The position numbers and the translations under genes were made by a program. From NCBI GenBank assembly GCA_963764675.1, contig CAVXTQ010000009.1:1-64000 (forward strand): a stretch of DNA of 64,000 nucleotides. The letters run 5' to 3'. Every line of letters begins with the position of its first letter. The first letter of the stretch is position 1. This DNA is from Acidiferrum sp963764675 (GTDB taxonomy: Bacteria; Acidobacteriota; Terriglobia; Acidiferrales; UBA7541). Shown in pieces: positions 25,598 through 34,477 of the stretch. The notes beneath the pieces were generated by a model. The model was not told where the DNA came from. It was given only the letters and a program-made list of their open reading frames with translations, and searched no databases.

Positions 25598-26643
25598 GAT
25601 ACGGATATTGGCTTCCGGTGTTTGGCGGGTGGCTGCGCAATGTCGCGGACGAAAACATGGAAGCGAGCTGGGGGTACGTGAAGCGGCTGGCGCAGCGCAG
25701 CGAGCAGCTCGGGTTTGATGTGACGCTGATTGCGGAGCTGAACCTAAACGACATCAAGGGCGTGGAGGCGAATTCGCTGGATGCGTGGTCGACGGCAGCG
25801 GCGCTGGCGGCGGTTACGGAGCGCATCGAATTGATGGTGGCGGTGCGGCCGACGTTTCATCTGCCAGCGCTGCTGGCGAAGCAAGCGGCGAACATCGATC
25901 ACATCAGCGGCGGGCGTTTGACCTTGAATGTGGTGTCTTCCTGGTGGGCCGATGAGGCGCGGAAGTATGGCGTGGCGTTCGAGCAGCACGACGATCGTTA
26001 TGCGCGAACCGGGGAATGGCTGGATGTTTTGGACGGGGTATGGTCGCAGGACCATTTTTCATTTTCGGGGAAATATTATCGTGTTGAGGATAACGTGCTG
26101 GAGCCCAAGCCGGTTTCGAAGCCGCGCCCGTGCATCTACGCCGGAGGCGAATCGGCGGCGGCGAAGGATCTGATCGCGGAAAAGTGCGATGCGTACTTGA
26201 TGCACGGCGATCCGCCGGAGCGCGTGAAGGAAAAGATTGCCGATTTGCGGGCGCGGCGAGCGAAGCATGCGGAGCTGGCGCCGCTGAAATTTGGGGTGGC
26301 GGGATACGCCATCGTGCGCGAGACGGAGCGGGAAGCGCAGGACGAGGTGCGGCGCATCACGGATGTGAAGCAGTCGGCGGCGGGTTATGCCAACTACCAG
26401 CAGTGGCTGGCGGGGACGCAGCTCGAGCAGCAGGTTTCGTTGGAAGACTATTCGGTGTCGAATCGCGGTCTGCGGTCGGGATTGGCCGGCACGGCGGAAC
26501 AAGTCGCCGAACGCGTCGCGCAATTTGAGGCGGCGGGGGTGGATTTGGTTTTGTTGCAGTTCAGTCCGCAAATGGAAGAGATGGAGCGATTTGGAGCGGC
26601 GGTGATTGGGAGAGCAGGGTCATTGGCGGCGGGACGGAACTAG
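25594..26643 (+). CDS. LLM-class flavin-dependent monooxygenase (SsuD/SfnG-like)
   Basis: A 349-residue bacterial-luciferase-like TIM barrel. Landmarks are MRYGYWLPVFGGWLRN, LAQRSEQLGFDVTLIAE, AANIDHISGGRLTLNVVSSW, HDDRYARTGEWLDVLDGVW, and YRVEDNVLEPKPVSKPRP. The closest recognisable relatives are FMNH2-dependent alkanesulfonate (SsuD) and dimethylsulfone (SfnG) monooxygenases. It needs reduced flavin from a separate reductase, which is not adjacent. No sulfonate transporter (SsuABC) is nearby, and the coupled partner is an ATP-grasp ligase, which argues for a small-molecule modification pathway rather than sulfur scavenging. That last point is inference. Confidence 0.88.
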   Translation: MRYGYWLPVFGGWLRNVADENMEASWGYVKRLAQRSEQLGFDVTLIAELNLNDIKGVEANSLDAWSTAAALAAVTERIELMVAVRPTFHLPALLAKQAANIDHISGGRLTLNVVSSWWADEARKYGVAFEQHDDRYARTGEWLDVLDGVWSQDHFSFSGKYYRVEDNVLEPKPVSKPRPCIYAGGESAAAKDLIAEKCDAYLMHGDPPERVKEKIADLRARRAKHAELAPLKFGVAGYAIVRETEREAQDEVRRITDVKQSAAGYANYQQWLAGTQLEQQVSLEDYSVSNRGLRSGLAGTAEQVAERVAQFEAAGVDLVLLQFSPQMEEMERFGAAVIGRAGSLAAGRN

Positions 26644-27056
26644 GGCGCGCTAGTCGTCCTCTCTGAGGTTGTTTGAGACTGCTTTAAGCCCGCTCCCTTG
26701 AAGACCGCAAGGACACGGATTATTTCGTTGCGATCCCTCGTGAAGTCTATCTTTACTATTGGTTTACCTTAGAACAGCGGATGCAGCGGTCTCGGGCACA
26801 TGTCCGGTAACCCGACTCACCGGGACTTAGCGCAGAAGCCTAGCGGCAGTCTCACAGCTCGCCTTGCATCGCATGGGCTCTGCCAAGTTGGAGATGCGCG
26901 AGTGCTCCGATGGGTTCGTTGAGCACAATTCTGCGATGGTCGAGAATTCTTTGAAACTCAGCGGCGGCCTCGCTGCGGACATCCTCCAACTGAGCTCACC
27001 TGGGACCTGGGATGTGCCCAGCCGATACACATAACACTGCACGCTAAGCGGTGCGG
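26644..27056. other. Intergenic region carrying an inverted-repeat end
   Basis: About 410 bases without a supported gene. The left 12-bp inverted repeat of the kinase-FGE-hydrolase segment lies at 26801-26812. A plus-strand stretch near 26711-26790 looks weakly coding (DYFVAIPREVYLYYWF) but has no start or good frame, so it may be a decayed gene. Confidence 0.4.
26801..26812 (+). repeat. Left inverted repeat, TGTCCGGTAACC
   Basis: This 12-mer recurs exactly in reverse complement at 30055-30066, 3.27 kb away. The similarity continues weakly inward (ACCGGGACTT against ATCGGGGCTT). It resembles transposon terminal repeats, and the only gene between the copies is the kinase-FGE-hydrolase fusion. 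Confidence 0.55.
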
Positions 27057-29963
27057 TTACCTGACAGGGCCGAGATAATGGTCTAGCCAGTTGAGGGTGT
27101 CCTTCATCATTGGCAGGAGCGGCGGGGCATGCCCGGTATCGTAGAGAACATGGCTCTTGTCCTGGGCAGGCGAGCCGAGCGACCGGAATAGCGGCTCCTG
27201 ACAGGTGTCCAGAGGAAACACAAAATCATAGCGGCCATTGATCAACAGCACGGGGATTTTGACGTGCGGGGCAAAGTTCATGGGGTCAGCTTCCGGCAGC
27301 ACTGCATCGGGGTCACAGCCTCCCGCGGCAAAGACGGCGACTTTGAAGCGTTTTTCGAGCGAGGTCATGATGGGTCCCCTCTCGCTGCCCCAACTGATGG
27401 AGAAGTACGCCAGCCGCTCTCGATCGATGTCGTCGCGAGTTTCCAAGTAATCCACGGAACGGCGCAGGTCATCGGCCTGCTCAATGGTCTCATCGCGCTC
27501 CGCCACTGTCCCAGCGTCTGGAGGATTGCCGAGGCGCTCGTAGGTATCCTTGTAAATAGGGAACATCAAAGCGCGGCCGCTTTTCATGAGGAAGTCTATC
27601 AGGGCAGATTGCGATGGTTCGAGAGTATGGAACGATTGCGCGCCGCTGTGGGGAAAGTAGACGACGGTCTGGTAGGGCGCCGAAACGTTTTTAGGCAAGA
27701 AGAGATGGGCGATAACGCGCTCGTTGCCATATGCGGCATTGAAAGTAATCCGCTGCTCGCGCCAATAAGGTGAGCTGTCGTCTTCGCTCTCCATCTTCGC
27801 GTCGAGCGGCGAACGGTCATAAGCGTACATGCGTTCGTACATCTGAAAAACGGAATCAGGAACGGGCTTGAAACTGCGGTAGTCGGATTTTTGAAACGAG
27901 AGGGGAACAGTCAAACTCGCTGACAGAAGCTCCGGGCTGGCTGGCTTTATAAGTCGAAAGCCGTTTGTCGCAGAGCGATCGAAAGGCGGGTGCGCATCCG
28001 GCTCGCTGTACATATATGGCATATCGGTGGAAGCTCCGCCGAGGATAAATTTACGATCCCCTAAGGAATTCAGGCACCATTCCTTGACGTTGCCGGCCAT
28101 ATCGTAAGTCCCGAAAGGGCCCATGCCGGGATAAGTGCCGACTTTAGCGGGCCCTTTCCGGGAGAAGTTGCTAGCCTGCAAAATGTCGGAATAGATGCCC
28201 ATATCAGCGGCGCGATACCAATGAAAAACAGTCGGGAGCATTTTCCCGATGAATTCGGCGTAGGCCTCGGCTTCGTACCAACTCACCCCGCTGACGGGGA
28301 AGTCGTCTTCACCGGAGGCAAAGGTGCCGAGTTCCCAGGTGGCGGGTCCGAGACGATCGGTCTTATCGCGGAAGAGCTGCATCGCCTCACGGAACGGTAG
28401 AGTGCGGCCGTCCTTCACAAACGGAATTTTCCAGTATTTAGGTTCTTGATAACCACCGGCATCGACGAATTTCTTATACTCCGCGTTAGTCACTTCAAAC
28501 TTGTCGATTAAAAAATCATCCAGTTTGGTGGGGGCGTGCCCTGTGGGGTCGACTTCGCCCGCAGGCACGCGAACCATTTGAGCAGGCAGCCCTCCCACAG
28601 GGTCCAAAACGATTTGCGAAAGCCTGCCACCACCATTAGTGGCGAAGACAGCTTCATAGCCGCCCTTTGAGAGGCGGAAGGCGTAGAAGCCATGGGGCAA
28701 TCGATTCTGATCGAGGGGAGTCTTGCCGAGGTAATACCATTCGCCCTGCGAGTCCGTATAGTCCCGCGCGTAGACGTCTGCATTCGATGGATTGGAGTGG
28801 ACCGGTTCAGGCCATAAGGTCTCGGCTTTGATTTTGACCACGGCAGGATCATTGGGAGCGTAGCGTTCGGCTTGTTGCAAGACTTTGTAGGCGGCGAAGC
28901 CCTTACGCGCAAGGACGAGTTCACGAACTTGCGGCAGGGCGGTTTCGTGGACCCACCGGAGGCGTTGATTGCGGCGCACGACCCAGGCGGCAAGAAGAAC
29001 AACAAGGAGCGCGAGGAGTACAGCGGGTACGAGAACTTTGGGTTTGCGGATCCTGCGCGCGATCGGAACCGGCCCGGTAGAAGCCTGGCGCAGGGATTTG
29101 AGAGCCTCGACGATTTCCTGAGCGAACTGGTAGCGCCTTTCCCGCTTTTTTTCGAGCGCGCGGTCGATGATCTTTTCAAGCTCAGAAGGTACGTCGGCGT
29201 TTTTTTGTGAAGCGCCGACAGGGTCCTTGTGGAGAATGCTATCGAAGATAGACGCCGTGCTCCCCCCGCCGAAGGGCAGAGTGCCGGTGGCCATTTCGTA
29301 CAGCACCACGCCAAAGGAAAAAATATCCGTGCGCGCATCGAGCGGCTGGCCGAGGGCCTGTTCGGGAGACATGTAAGCAACAGTGCCGAGAGTGGTGCCA
29401 GGGCCGGTGAGATCGGTGTCGACAACCACTGTGGATTGGGAAGCCTTGCACTCGCCACCAAAGTTCTGGAGGAACGGACTCATCTTAGCGAGGCCGAAAT
29501 CAAGAATTTTCACGTGACTCGGTGAGGTGACGAAAATATTGGCGGGCTTAATGTCGCGGTGAACGATGCCCTTGGCGTGAGCAGCTTCGAGACCATCCGC
29601 CAGTTGAATAGCGAAATCGAGCGTTTGATCGAGCGGCAGCGGTTTTCCGTCGATCACGTGCTTGAGGGTGTGGCCCTCGAGGTGCTCCATGGCCAGAAAC
29701 GAACGGCCATCGGCGTTACCAATTTCGTAGATAGTGCAGATATTCGAATGATTTAGCGCCGAAGCAGCGCGGGCTTCGCGGCGGAAACGTTCGAGGGATT
29801 GTGGGTCTTTCTCAAGGTCTTCGGGAAGGAATTTCAGGGCAACGAAGCGGCCGAGCTCGATGTCCTCGGCTTTGTAGACCACACCCATGCCCCCGCCACC
29901 TAGCTTCTCCAAGATGCGGTAGTGGGAGACGGTCTGCCCGAGCAGTGACTGGGTGTCCGCCAT
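27057..29963 (-). CDS. Kinase-FGE-alpha/beta hydrolase fusion protein
   Basis: A 968-residue protein with three catalytic modules. Residues 15-275 are a PknB-type kinase: LGGGGMGVVYKAED, HRDIKPANIF, DFGLAK, YMSPEQALGQ. A single transmembrane helix follows (VLVPAVLLALLVVLLAAWVV, about 308-328). Then comes a PEGA-like stretch and a formylglycine-generating/SUMF1-type domain (about 455-665: FEVTNAEYKKFVDAGGY, FPVSGVSWYEAEAYAEF, YDMAGNVKEW, NGFRLI). The last 270 residues are an alpha/beta hydrolase with Ser in SISWGSERG, Asp in NGRYDFVFP and His in YDTGHAPP. Topology puts the kinase inside and the other two modules outside the membrane. The gene stands alone between inverted repeats. Confidence 0.88.
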   Translation of the reverse strand: MADTQSLLGQTVSHYRILEKLGGGGMGVVYKAEDIELGRFVALKFLPEDLEKDPQSLERFRREARAASALNHSNICTIYEIGNADGRSFLAMEHLEGHTLKHVIDGKPLPLDQTLDFAIQLADGLEAAHAKGIVHRDIKPANIFVTSPSHVKILDFGLAKMSPFLQNFGGECKASQSTVVVDTDLTGPGTTLGTVAYMSPEQALGQPLDARTDIFSFGVVLYEMATGTLPFGGGSTASIFDSILHKDPVGASQKNADVPSELEKIIDRALEKKRERRYQFAQEIVEALKSLRQASTGPVPIARRIRKPKVLVPAVLLALLVVLLAAWVVRRNQRLRWVHETALPQVRELVLARKGFAAYKVLQQAERYAPNDPAVVKIKAETLWPEPVHSNPSNADVYARDYTDSQGEWYYLGKTPLDQNRLPHGFYAFRLSKGGYEAVFATNGGGRLSQIVLDPVGGLPAQMVRVPAGEVDPTGHAPTKLDDFLIDKFEVTNAEYKKFVDAGGYQEPKYWKIPFVKDGRTLPFREAMQLFRDKTDRLGPATWELGTFASGEDDFPVSGVSWYEAEAYAEFIGKMLPTVFHWYRAADMGIYSDILQASNFSRKGPAKVGTYPGMGPFGTYDMAGNVKEWCLNSLGDRKFILGGASTDMPYMYSEPDAHPPFDRSATNGFRLIKPASPELLSASLTVPLSFQKSDYRSFKPVPDSVFQMYERMYAYDRSPLDAKMESEDDSSPYWREQRITFNAAYGNERVIAHLFLPKNVSAPYQTVVYFPHSGAQSFHTLEPSQSALIDFLMKSGRALMFPIYKDTYERLGNPPDAGTVAERDETIEQADDLRRSVDYLETRDDIDRERLAYFSISWGSERGPIMTSLEKRFKVAVFAAGGCDPDAVLPEADPMNFAPHVKIPVLLINGRYDFVFPLDTCQEPLFRSLGSPAQDKSHVLYDTGHAPPLLPMMKDTLNWLDHYLGPVR

Positions 29964-30054
29964 TAGGCGCTCATCTTAGGTTGTGGCCTGGGCGAACCGC
30001 AAGCTCTTGTTATCGAATCCACCGTCTGATCGATCTCAAGCCCCGATCAACAGC

Positions 30055-30066
30055 GGTTACCGGACA
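30055..30066 (-). repeat. Right inverted repeat, GGTTACCGGACA
   Basis: Exact reverse complement of 26801-26812. No clear target-site duplication is visible outside the two copies (left flank ends GGGCACA, right flank begins CTGGCCC). Confidence 0.55.
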
Positions 30067-30209
30067 CTGGCCCTGATGTGGCTGTGGTTGTCTGGTACGA
30101 GCACATCTAAGCGCGTGTCAACTCTTACTGGAATACTCTCCGAAAAATCTAAGGACTTCTGCTCGGGCGGCGCGTATCGTTGAGGCAACTAAAGTTAATT
30201 TGGCGCGTG

Positions 30210-31172
30210 ATGAAAAAACTCAAATTCCTGGTCTCTCTCCATACAAAGGATAACGATTTCCAAGTAGCGCAGGCCTCGGCCGCAGAAGAGGCCGCGCACA
30301 AATTTGGCGTCGATACGGAAATCACTTTCGCCGACAACAACGCCGTGGATCAAAGCACACAGCTTCTGAAGGCGATCCAGAATCGTCCGGAGTCCAGGCC
30401 GGACGCGATTGTGTTGGAACCGGTGAGCGGCACCGCACTGCCTCAGGTGGCCCGGGCCGCCAGCGCAGCCGGGATCGGCTGGGTGGTATTGAATCGAAAT
30501 CCAGAATACATGCCGGAACTACACAGGGCGGCTACCGCGCCTACCTTTGCAGTTACCTCCGATCATGTTGAGATCGGGCGCATCCAGGGAAAGCAATTTG
30601 CCGCCCTCCTCCCGCAAGGTGGTTCGATCCTGTACCTGGAAGGGCCATCGCAAAGTTCTTCGGCGCAGAAACGTACGGTGGGGATGCTGGAGAGGAAGCC
30701 TGCGAACATACAGGTCGTTACCTTAAAGGGGCGATGGACGGAGGAGAGCGCGGAACAAGCTGTAGTTTCGTGGCTGAAGCTCGCCACGTCACAAAACAAA
30801 ACAATTGAGCTTGTTGGTGCACAAGACGACGCCATGGCTATGGGTGCTCGTAAGGCTTTTGAGAAGGTTACCAACCAGGAGGAGCGCACCCGCTGGCTCA
30901 GCCTGCCATTCACCGGATGCGACGGCCAGCCAAAGACAGGCCAAACGTGGGTGCGCCAAGGGTGGCTGGCCGCGACGATTTATTTGCCACCACTTGCGGG
31001 AACGGCGATCGAAATTCTTGCAAAAGCCATGCGGGAGGGAACACGCCCGCCAGAACGCACCATGACGGAATCGTTCTCTATTCCGACTCTGGACACGCTT
31101 GCTCCACAAAAATCACAACCCACTTCTCTCCCCTTTCCAGTCCGGAAACCATTCACTCCCTCGAAGCCTTGA
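30210..31172 (+). CDS. Periplasmic-binding-protein-like domain without signal peptide
   Basis: About 320 residues with the type I sugar-binding fold found in RbsB and LacI proteins: MKKLKFLVSLHTKDNDFQVA, then PDAIVLEPVSGTALPQVARA, then VTSDHVEIGRIQGKQFAAL, and LVGAQDDAMAMGARKAF. The ATG at 30210 opens directly on the first beta strand. Neither a signal peptide nor a helix-turn-helix is present, and no ABC ATPase or permease is nearby. It may be a cytoplasmic ligand sensor or a remnant of a transport system. The C-terminal 30 residues are Pro/Ser-rich. Confidence 0.7.
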   Translation: MKKLKFLVSLHTKDNDFQVAQASAAEEAAHKFGVDTEITFADNNAVDQSTQLLKAIQNRPESRPDAIVLEPVSGTALPQVARAASAAGIGWVVLNRNPEYMPELHRAATAPTFAVTSDHVEIGRIQGKQFAALLPQGGSILYLEGPSQSSSAQKRTVGMLERKPANIQVVTLKGRWTEESAEQAVVSWLKLATSQNKTIELVGAQDDAMAMGARKAFEKVTNQEERTRWLSLPFTGCDGQPKTGQTWVRQGWLAATIYLPPLAGTAIEILAKAMREGTRPPERTMTESFSIPTLDTLAPQKSQPTSLPFPVRKPFTPSKP

Positions 31173-31180
31173 TTACCGAT

Positions 31181-32518
31181 CTATTCGAGATCGGGCGGAG
31201 TCACCTTGGCAATCCAGGAGTCGTAGTCGGAAGTGAAGCCCACTTTTTGCTGCAGGGCATGAACTTGGCGCTCCACCTTCGCCAATTGGTCGTCTGAAGG
31301 CGGTGGTATCGCTGCAATCTGGTTCCCAATCGCGTCCATGTCACTCGCAACTTGCTGTTCCGCACTGCTGGCCGCGCCAGCGTTTCCATCGTCGCCCTTC
31401 ATGCAATCCACCACGCGCTTGGTCACTTTCTGGCTGTGCACTAGCGACACACGGATGTTCCCCTGTCCGGTGACGACGTTTCCGACGCCGAATACGCGGT
31501 CCACAGCGGTGTACCGCGGGATATCCTTGCCAGCGAATGTGTAGTATTCACCGCTCATGTTGATGCCAGAGAGTTTCTCCGGAACGGAGCCGATCGAAGA
31601 AACGACCAGCGGCGCGCGGAGTTCGTGCTCGGAGCCGGGGACCGGATCGGCTTTACGGCCTTCGACTTTCGTTTCCGCCACTTTCAGACCGACGAGCCGT
31701 CCATTTTCCACGACGATGCCGGTGGTCATGCGGCGATCCTGAACACGGAACAGGTACTTGCCCTGCGCCAGGCGCAGCATTTTCTGGCGGACCATTTCGG
31801 TTTTGGCGATCTGCTCCGGGGTGGCGTTGTCCGGTGGCTGGGCGAGCGGCATGTCCTGTTCGCGGCGGCGATAAATCAAGAGGCAGCCCTTTATGCCCAA
31901 CTCTTCCGGCTTGATGCCGTGTGCTTTGCATACCTCCGGAATACCCTTGTCCAACTCATGCATGCTGGTGTGAACGCCGCGAGCTTTTAAAGCACGTTCG
32001 TAGTTTTCGAGCTGGAGCACCTTGACCACGTCAATGGACGCCAGCCCGCCGCCCACGACCACGGCTTCGTCGGGCGTTTCATAGCGCGGTCCGAGATAGT
32101 TCTTTTCGTTCTTGTGGTTGTACCAGTAGATAAAGGGATTTTGGTAAAGGAGGCCTTTGCCGACGTACTGCTCGGCTTCCGGTACGCCCAATTCCCGGTC
32201 GCGCCACGCGCCATTGGCGAGAATCACCGCCGAAAAGCCCCACTCGAAAAGCTGGGGGAGACTAAAATCCCGGCCCAGCTTGGCAGAGGGGATGAAATAC
32301 ACATTGGGCTTCTTCATGCGCGCGTCGATTCGGGCGTACTCCTGTTTGCGCTGTTCGACGTGCCAACGCGGCAGACCGTCTTCTATCTTGCCGTACGGCC
32401 GCGTGTTCTGGTCGAACACGGCGACGCGAACTCCGTGATCCGCCAGAATCTCCGCCGCCACCGAGCCTGAAATCGCACCGCCAATTACCGCCACGAAATG
32501 TTGCCCAGGATTCGTCAT
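31181..32518 (-). CDS. FAD-dependent ferredoxin-NADP reductase-like oxidoreductase
   Basis: The ATG at 32518 begins MTNPGQHFVAVIGGAISGSVAAEIL, a dinucleotide-binding loop in which the usual third Gly region reads GGAISGS. A second NADPH-type loop, EAVVVGGGLASIDVVKVL, lies near residue 165. The C-terminal signature VDRVFGVGNVVTGQGNIRVS matches the adrenodoxin-reductase/FprA and GltD-like group. It is about 445 residues long. The C-terminal 70 residues are Ala/Gln-rich and probably helical. Electron-transfer partner unknown; convergent with the binding-protein-like gene, nine bases away. Confidence 0.82.
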   Translation of the reverse strand: MTNPGQHFVAVIGGAISGSVAAEILADHGVRVAVFDQNTRPYGKIEDGLPRWHVEQRKQEYARIDARMKKPNVYFIPSAKLGRDFSLPQLFEWGFSAVILANGAWRDRELGVPEAEQYVGKGLLYQNPFIYWYNHKNEKNYLGPRYETPDEAVVVGGGLASIDVVKVLQLENYERALKARGVHTSMHELDKGIPEVCKAHGIKPEELGIKGCLLIYRRREQDMPLAQPPDNATPEQIAKTEMVRQKMLRLAQGKYLFRVQDRRMTTGIVVENGRLVGLKVAETKVEGRKADPVPGSEHELRAPLVVSSIGSVPEKLSGINMSGEYYTFAGKDIPRYTAVDRVFGVGNVVTGQGNIRVSLVHSQKVTKRVVDCMKGDDGNAGAASSAEQQVASDMDAIGNQIAAIPPPSDDQLAKVERQVHALQQKVGFTSDYDSWIAKVTPPDLE

Positions 32519-32661
32519 ATATCTGCCACCCTTATCTGCTACCCCGCGCCTTGGAGCGCGATTGTACAACGCAAATCGAGAAAAGTGTCCCCAACCACCG
32601 AGGGTTCTATGACTGTTGCAAAACTGGCGCCTGGTAGACGCGTGAGCCAGCACACCTCACG

Positions 32662-33411
32662 TCATCGCTGGCGATGGTCATTGAGCCGATACTCGCCGAG
32701 GAGATCAGCGAGAATCCATGCCGCTCCGGCAATCTCGAAGGTCTCGGCTATTTCGCTCCAATTCGTATGATTGTGGGGAGCCGAAAGAAGTAAAGGCACC
32801 CACACGAGTAGCCCAAAGCTCACGACCATGATTGTCAGCAGGCGAGACGCGAGAAGTGCCAACCGATTGGCAAGAAGAGCCACAGCCGCGAGTGCGAACA
32901 AAATAGTCGTCGCGACCGCCCAAAACATCTGACTTGGCGGAATCCACTTCGGAACAAGATGGGCGGTAGCGTCAAAATAAACCGCCTGTTCCAGGGTAAA
33001 GGAAACAACACAGATGCCCAAAAGAATGCGGCCGATCCGACCAAGCGTTTGCGGTGACCATGCCGATGACCAGCGCGCGTAAACGATCGCCGCCCCGGTC
33101 AGGAGAGAGAACTGCTCGAAGAAGTTGCCCCAGCTATTGTAGATCCGCGGTGCGGCGACGATTGGTGGCAGGCACAGTATGGTGAAGACAAGACAAGCTG
33201 CACCAAGGACGGCTGCGCCCGTTTTCGCGGTCCGACGGAATTGAATCGCAGCGCCGCCGAAGATCAGAGCAGCGGCTGCGGCGTAGACAATGTAACGCAG
33301 CTGATGGAAGTCGTTGTAGTCGTGCCAGGACAGGGTGATGAGGCCAAAGGCCAAAGCCGCCACTCCAAACACATGACGGCCAAGGTCCGAACTAGGCGTT
33401 GAATCGGTCAT
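32662..33411 (-). CDS. Integral membrane protein (DoxX-like), unknown function
   Basis: A 249-residue protein with about seven hydrophobic segments, including VFGVAALAFGLITL, YIVYAAAAALIFGGAAI, AAVLGAACLVFTILCLPPIV, ILLGICVVSFTLEQAVYF and LLTIMVVSFGLLVWVPLLLS. The NFFEQFSLLTGAAIVYA segment and the helix layout recall DoxX-like proteins. No catalytic motif is apparent. It lies 143 bases upstream of the FAD oxidoreductase on the same strand, so joint transcription is possible. Confidence 0.65.
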   Translation of the reverse strand: MTDSTPSSDLGRHVFGVAALAFGLITLSWHDYNDFHQLRYIVYAAAAALIFGGAAIQFRRTAKTGAAVLGAACLVFTILCLPPIVAAPRIYNSWGNFFEQFSLLTGAAIVYARWSSAWSPQTLGRIGRILLGICVVSFTLEQAVYFDATAHLVPKWIPPSQMFWAVATTILFALAAVALLANRLALLASRLLTIMVVSFGLLVWVPLLLSAPHNHTNWSEIAETFEIAGAAWILADLLGEYRLNDHRQR

Positions 33412-33650
33412 TTGAATTGGTTAAGGGTATAGTGCCACAACGCTGGAAGATCCGATTTACCAGGACTTAATGCACCGGATCAACACCTATGCTAGTTTCT
33501 TTGCCCTTCACTGGCTGACGCGATCGAACTACGGCAAGCCGTGGCTCGAGGATCGATCTCCCGGCCGACCCGAGCCGCCACATGCGTAGCGTGATTCGCG
33601 ACGGAATGGTGAAAGCCCAACAGTCATCCGACACAGCGAAGGAGGCAGCC

Positions 33651-34340
33651 GTGAGCACCAAGGCAGTCCGTATCAATGACCCTAGCAGCGAGGCGGGCGT
33701 CGCGAGAATCGCCATGAAGTTCGAGGTGGTAGTCATCCCGGTCTCGGATGTTGACCGCGCGAAGGAGTTCTACGGGAGGCTCGGGTGGCGGCTCGACGCC
33801 GACTACGACAGCGGTAAAGACTTCCGGGTGATCCAGTTCACGCCGCCGGGCTCGGGGTGCTCGATCATCTTCGGCAAGAACGTCACCCCGGCGGCACCCG
33901 GCTCCGCCCAGGGCCTGTATCTGATCGTTTCCGACATCCAGGCCGCCCGCAAAGAACTGCTCGATCGCGGCGTCGAGATCAGCGAAGTGTTCCACGACTC
34001 CGCCGGCGTGTACGCGGCACCCGACGAGCCCTACCTGTTTGGACGGGTCCGGGTTAGTGGTCCGGATGCCGAGCATCGCAGCTACCGGTCGTTCGCTTCG
34101 TTCCGCGATCCGGACGGCAACGGCTGGCTGTTCCAGGAAATCACGACGCGACTGCCGGGTCGCATCGACCCCGCGACGACGACCTTCGCGTCGGCGAACG
34201 ATCTGGCGAGCGCGTTTCGGCGTGCGGCGGCCGCGCACGGGCAGCACGAGGCGCGGACGGGGAAAGCCGACCCGAATTGGCCGGACTGGTACGCCGAGTA
34301 CATGGTGCGCGAGCAGGCCGGCGAAGAGCTGCCGCAATGA
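33651..34340 (+). CDS. VOC (glyoxalase-like) protein
   Basis: The GTG at 33651 has AAGGAGG seven bases upstream and is preferred to earlier in-frame starts. The 229-residue product has one vicinal-oxygen-chelate module: FEVVVIPVSDVDRAKEFYGRL, then FTPPGSGCSIIFG, then LYLIVSDIQAARKELLDRGV, then FASFRDPDGNGWLFQEIT. The tail of about 65 residues (ANDLASAFRRAAAAHGQHE, then PNWPDWYAEYMVREQAG) is an extension I associate with VOC proteins paired with flavoproteins. The next start codon, six bases after AAGGAG, opens a flavoprotein-like gene that is immediately truncated. Confidence 0.85.
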   Translation: MSTKAVRINDPSSEAGVARIAMKFEVVVIPVSDVDRAKEFYGRLGWRLDADYDSGKDFRVIQFTPPGSGCSIIFGKNVTPAAPGSAQGLYLIVSDIQAARKELLDRGVEISEVFHDSAGVYAAPDEPYLFGRVRVSGPDAEHRSYRSFASFRDPDGNGWLFQEITTRLPGRIDPATTTFASANDLASAFRRAAAAHGQHEARTGKADPNWPDWYAEYMVREQAGEELPQ

Positions 34341-34351
34341 AGGAGTAGAAC

Positions 34352-34438
34352 GTGATCGTCATCGGCGGCGGCGCGGACGTAGAGCGCGACTGGCGGGTTT
34401 GGGCTTGCTTGAAGTTGGCTCTAAACTCGCACCCTTGA
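34352..34438 (+). pseudogene. Truncated flavoprotein start
   Basis: GTG at 34352 after a strong AAGGAG opens MIVIGGGAD, the beginning of a dinucleotide-binding fold, then turns into unrelated sequence and stops after 28 codons. It looks like the 5' stub of an oxidoreductase gene that once followed the VOC gene, the rest being deleted near 34375. Confidence 0.45.
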
Positions 34439-34477
34439 AAGGCGCAAGGGTGCCGCACCCGCGTCGGACCGGCATCT

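Noticed and set aside
26827..27042. Possible 71-codon minus-strand gene before the kinase fusion
   Set aside because: No ribosome-binding site, no recognisable motif, and it lies inside the inverted-repeat end.
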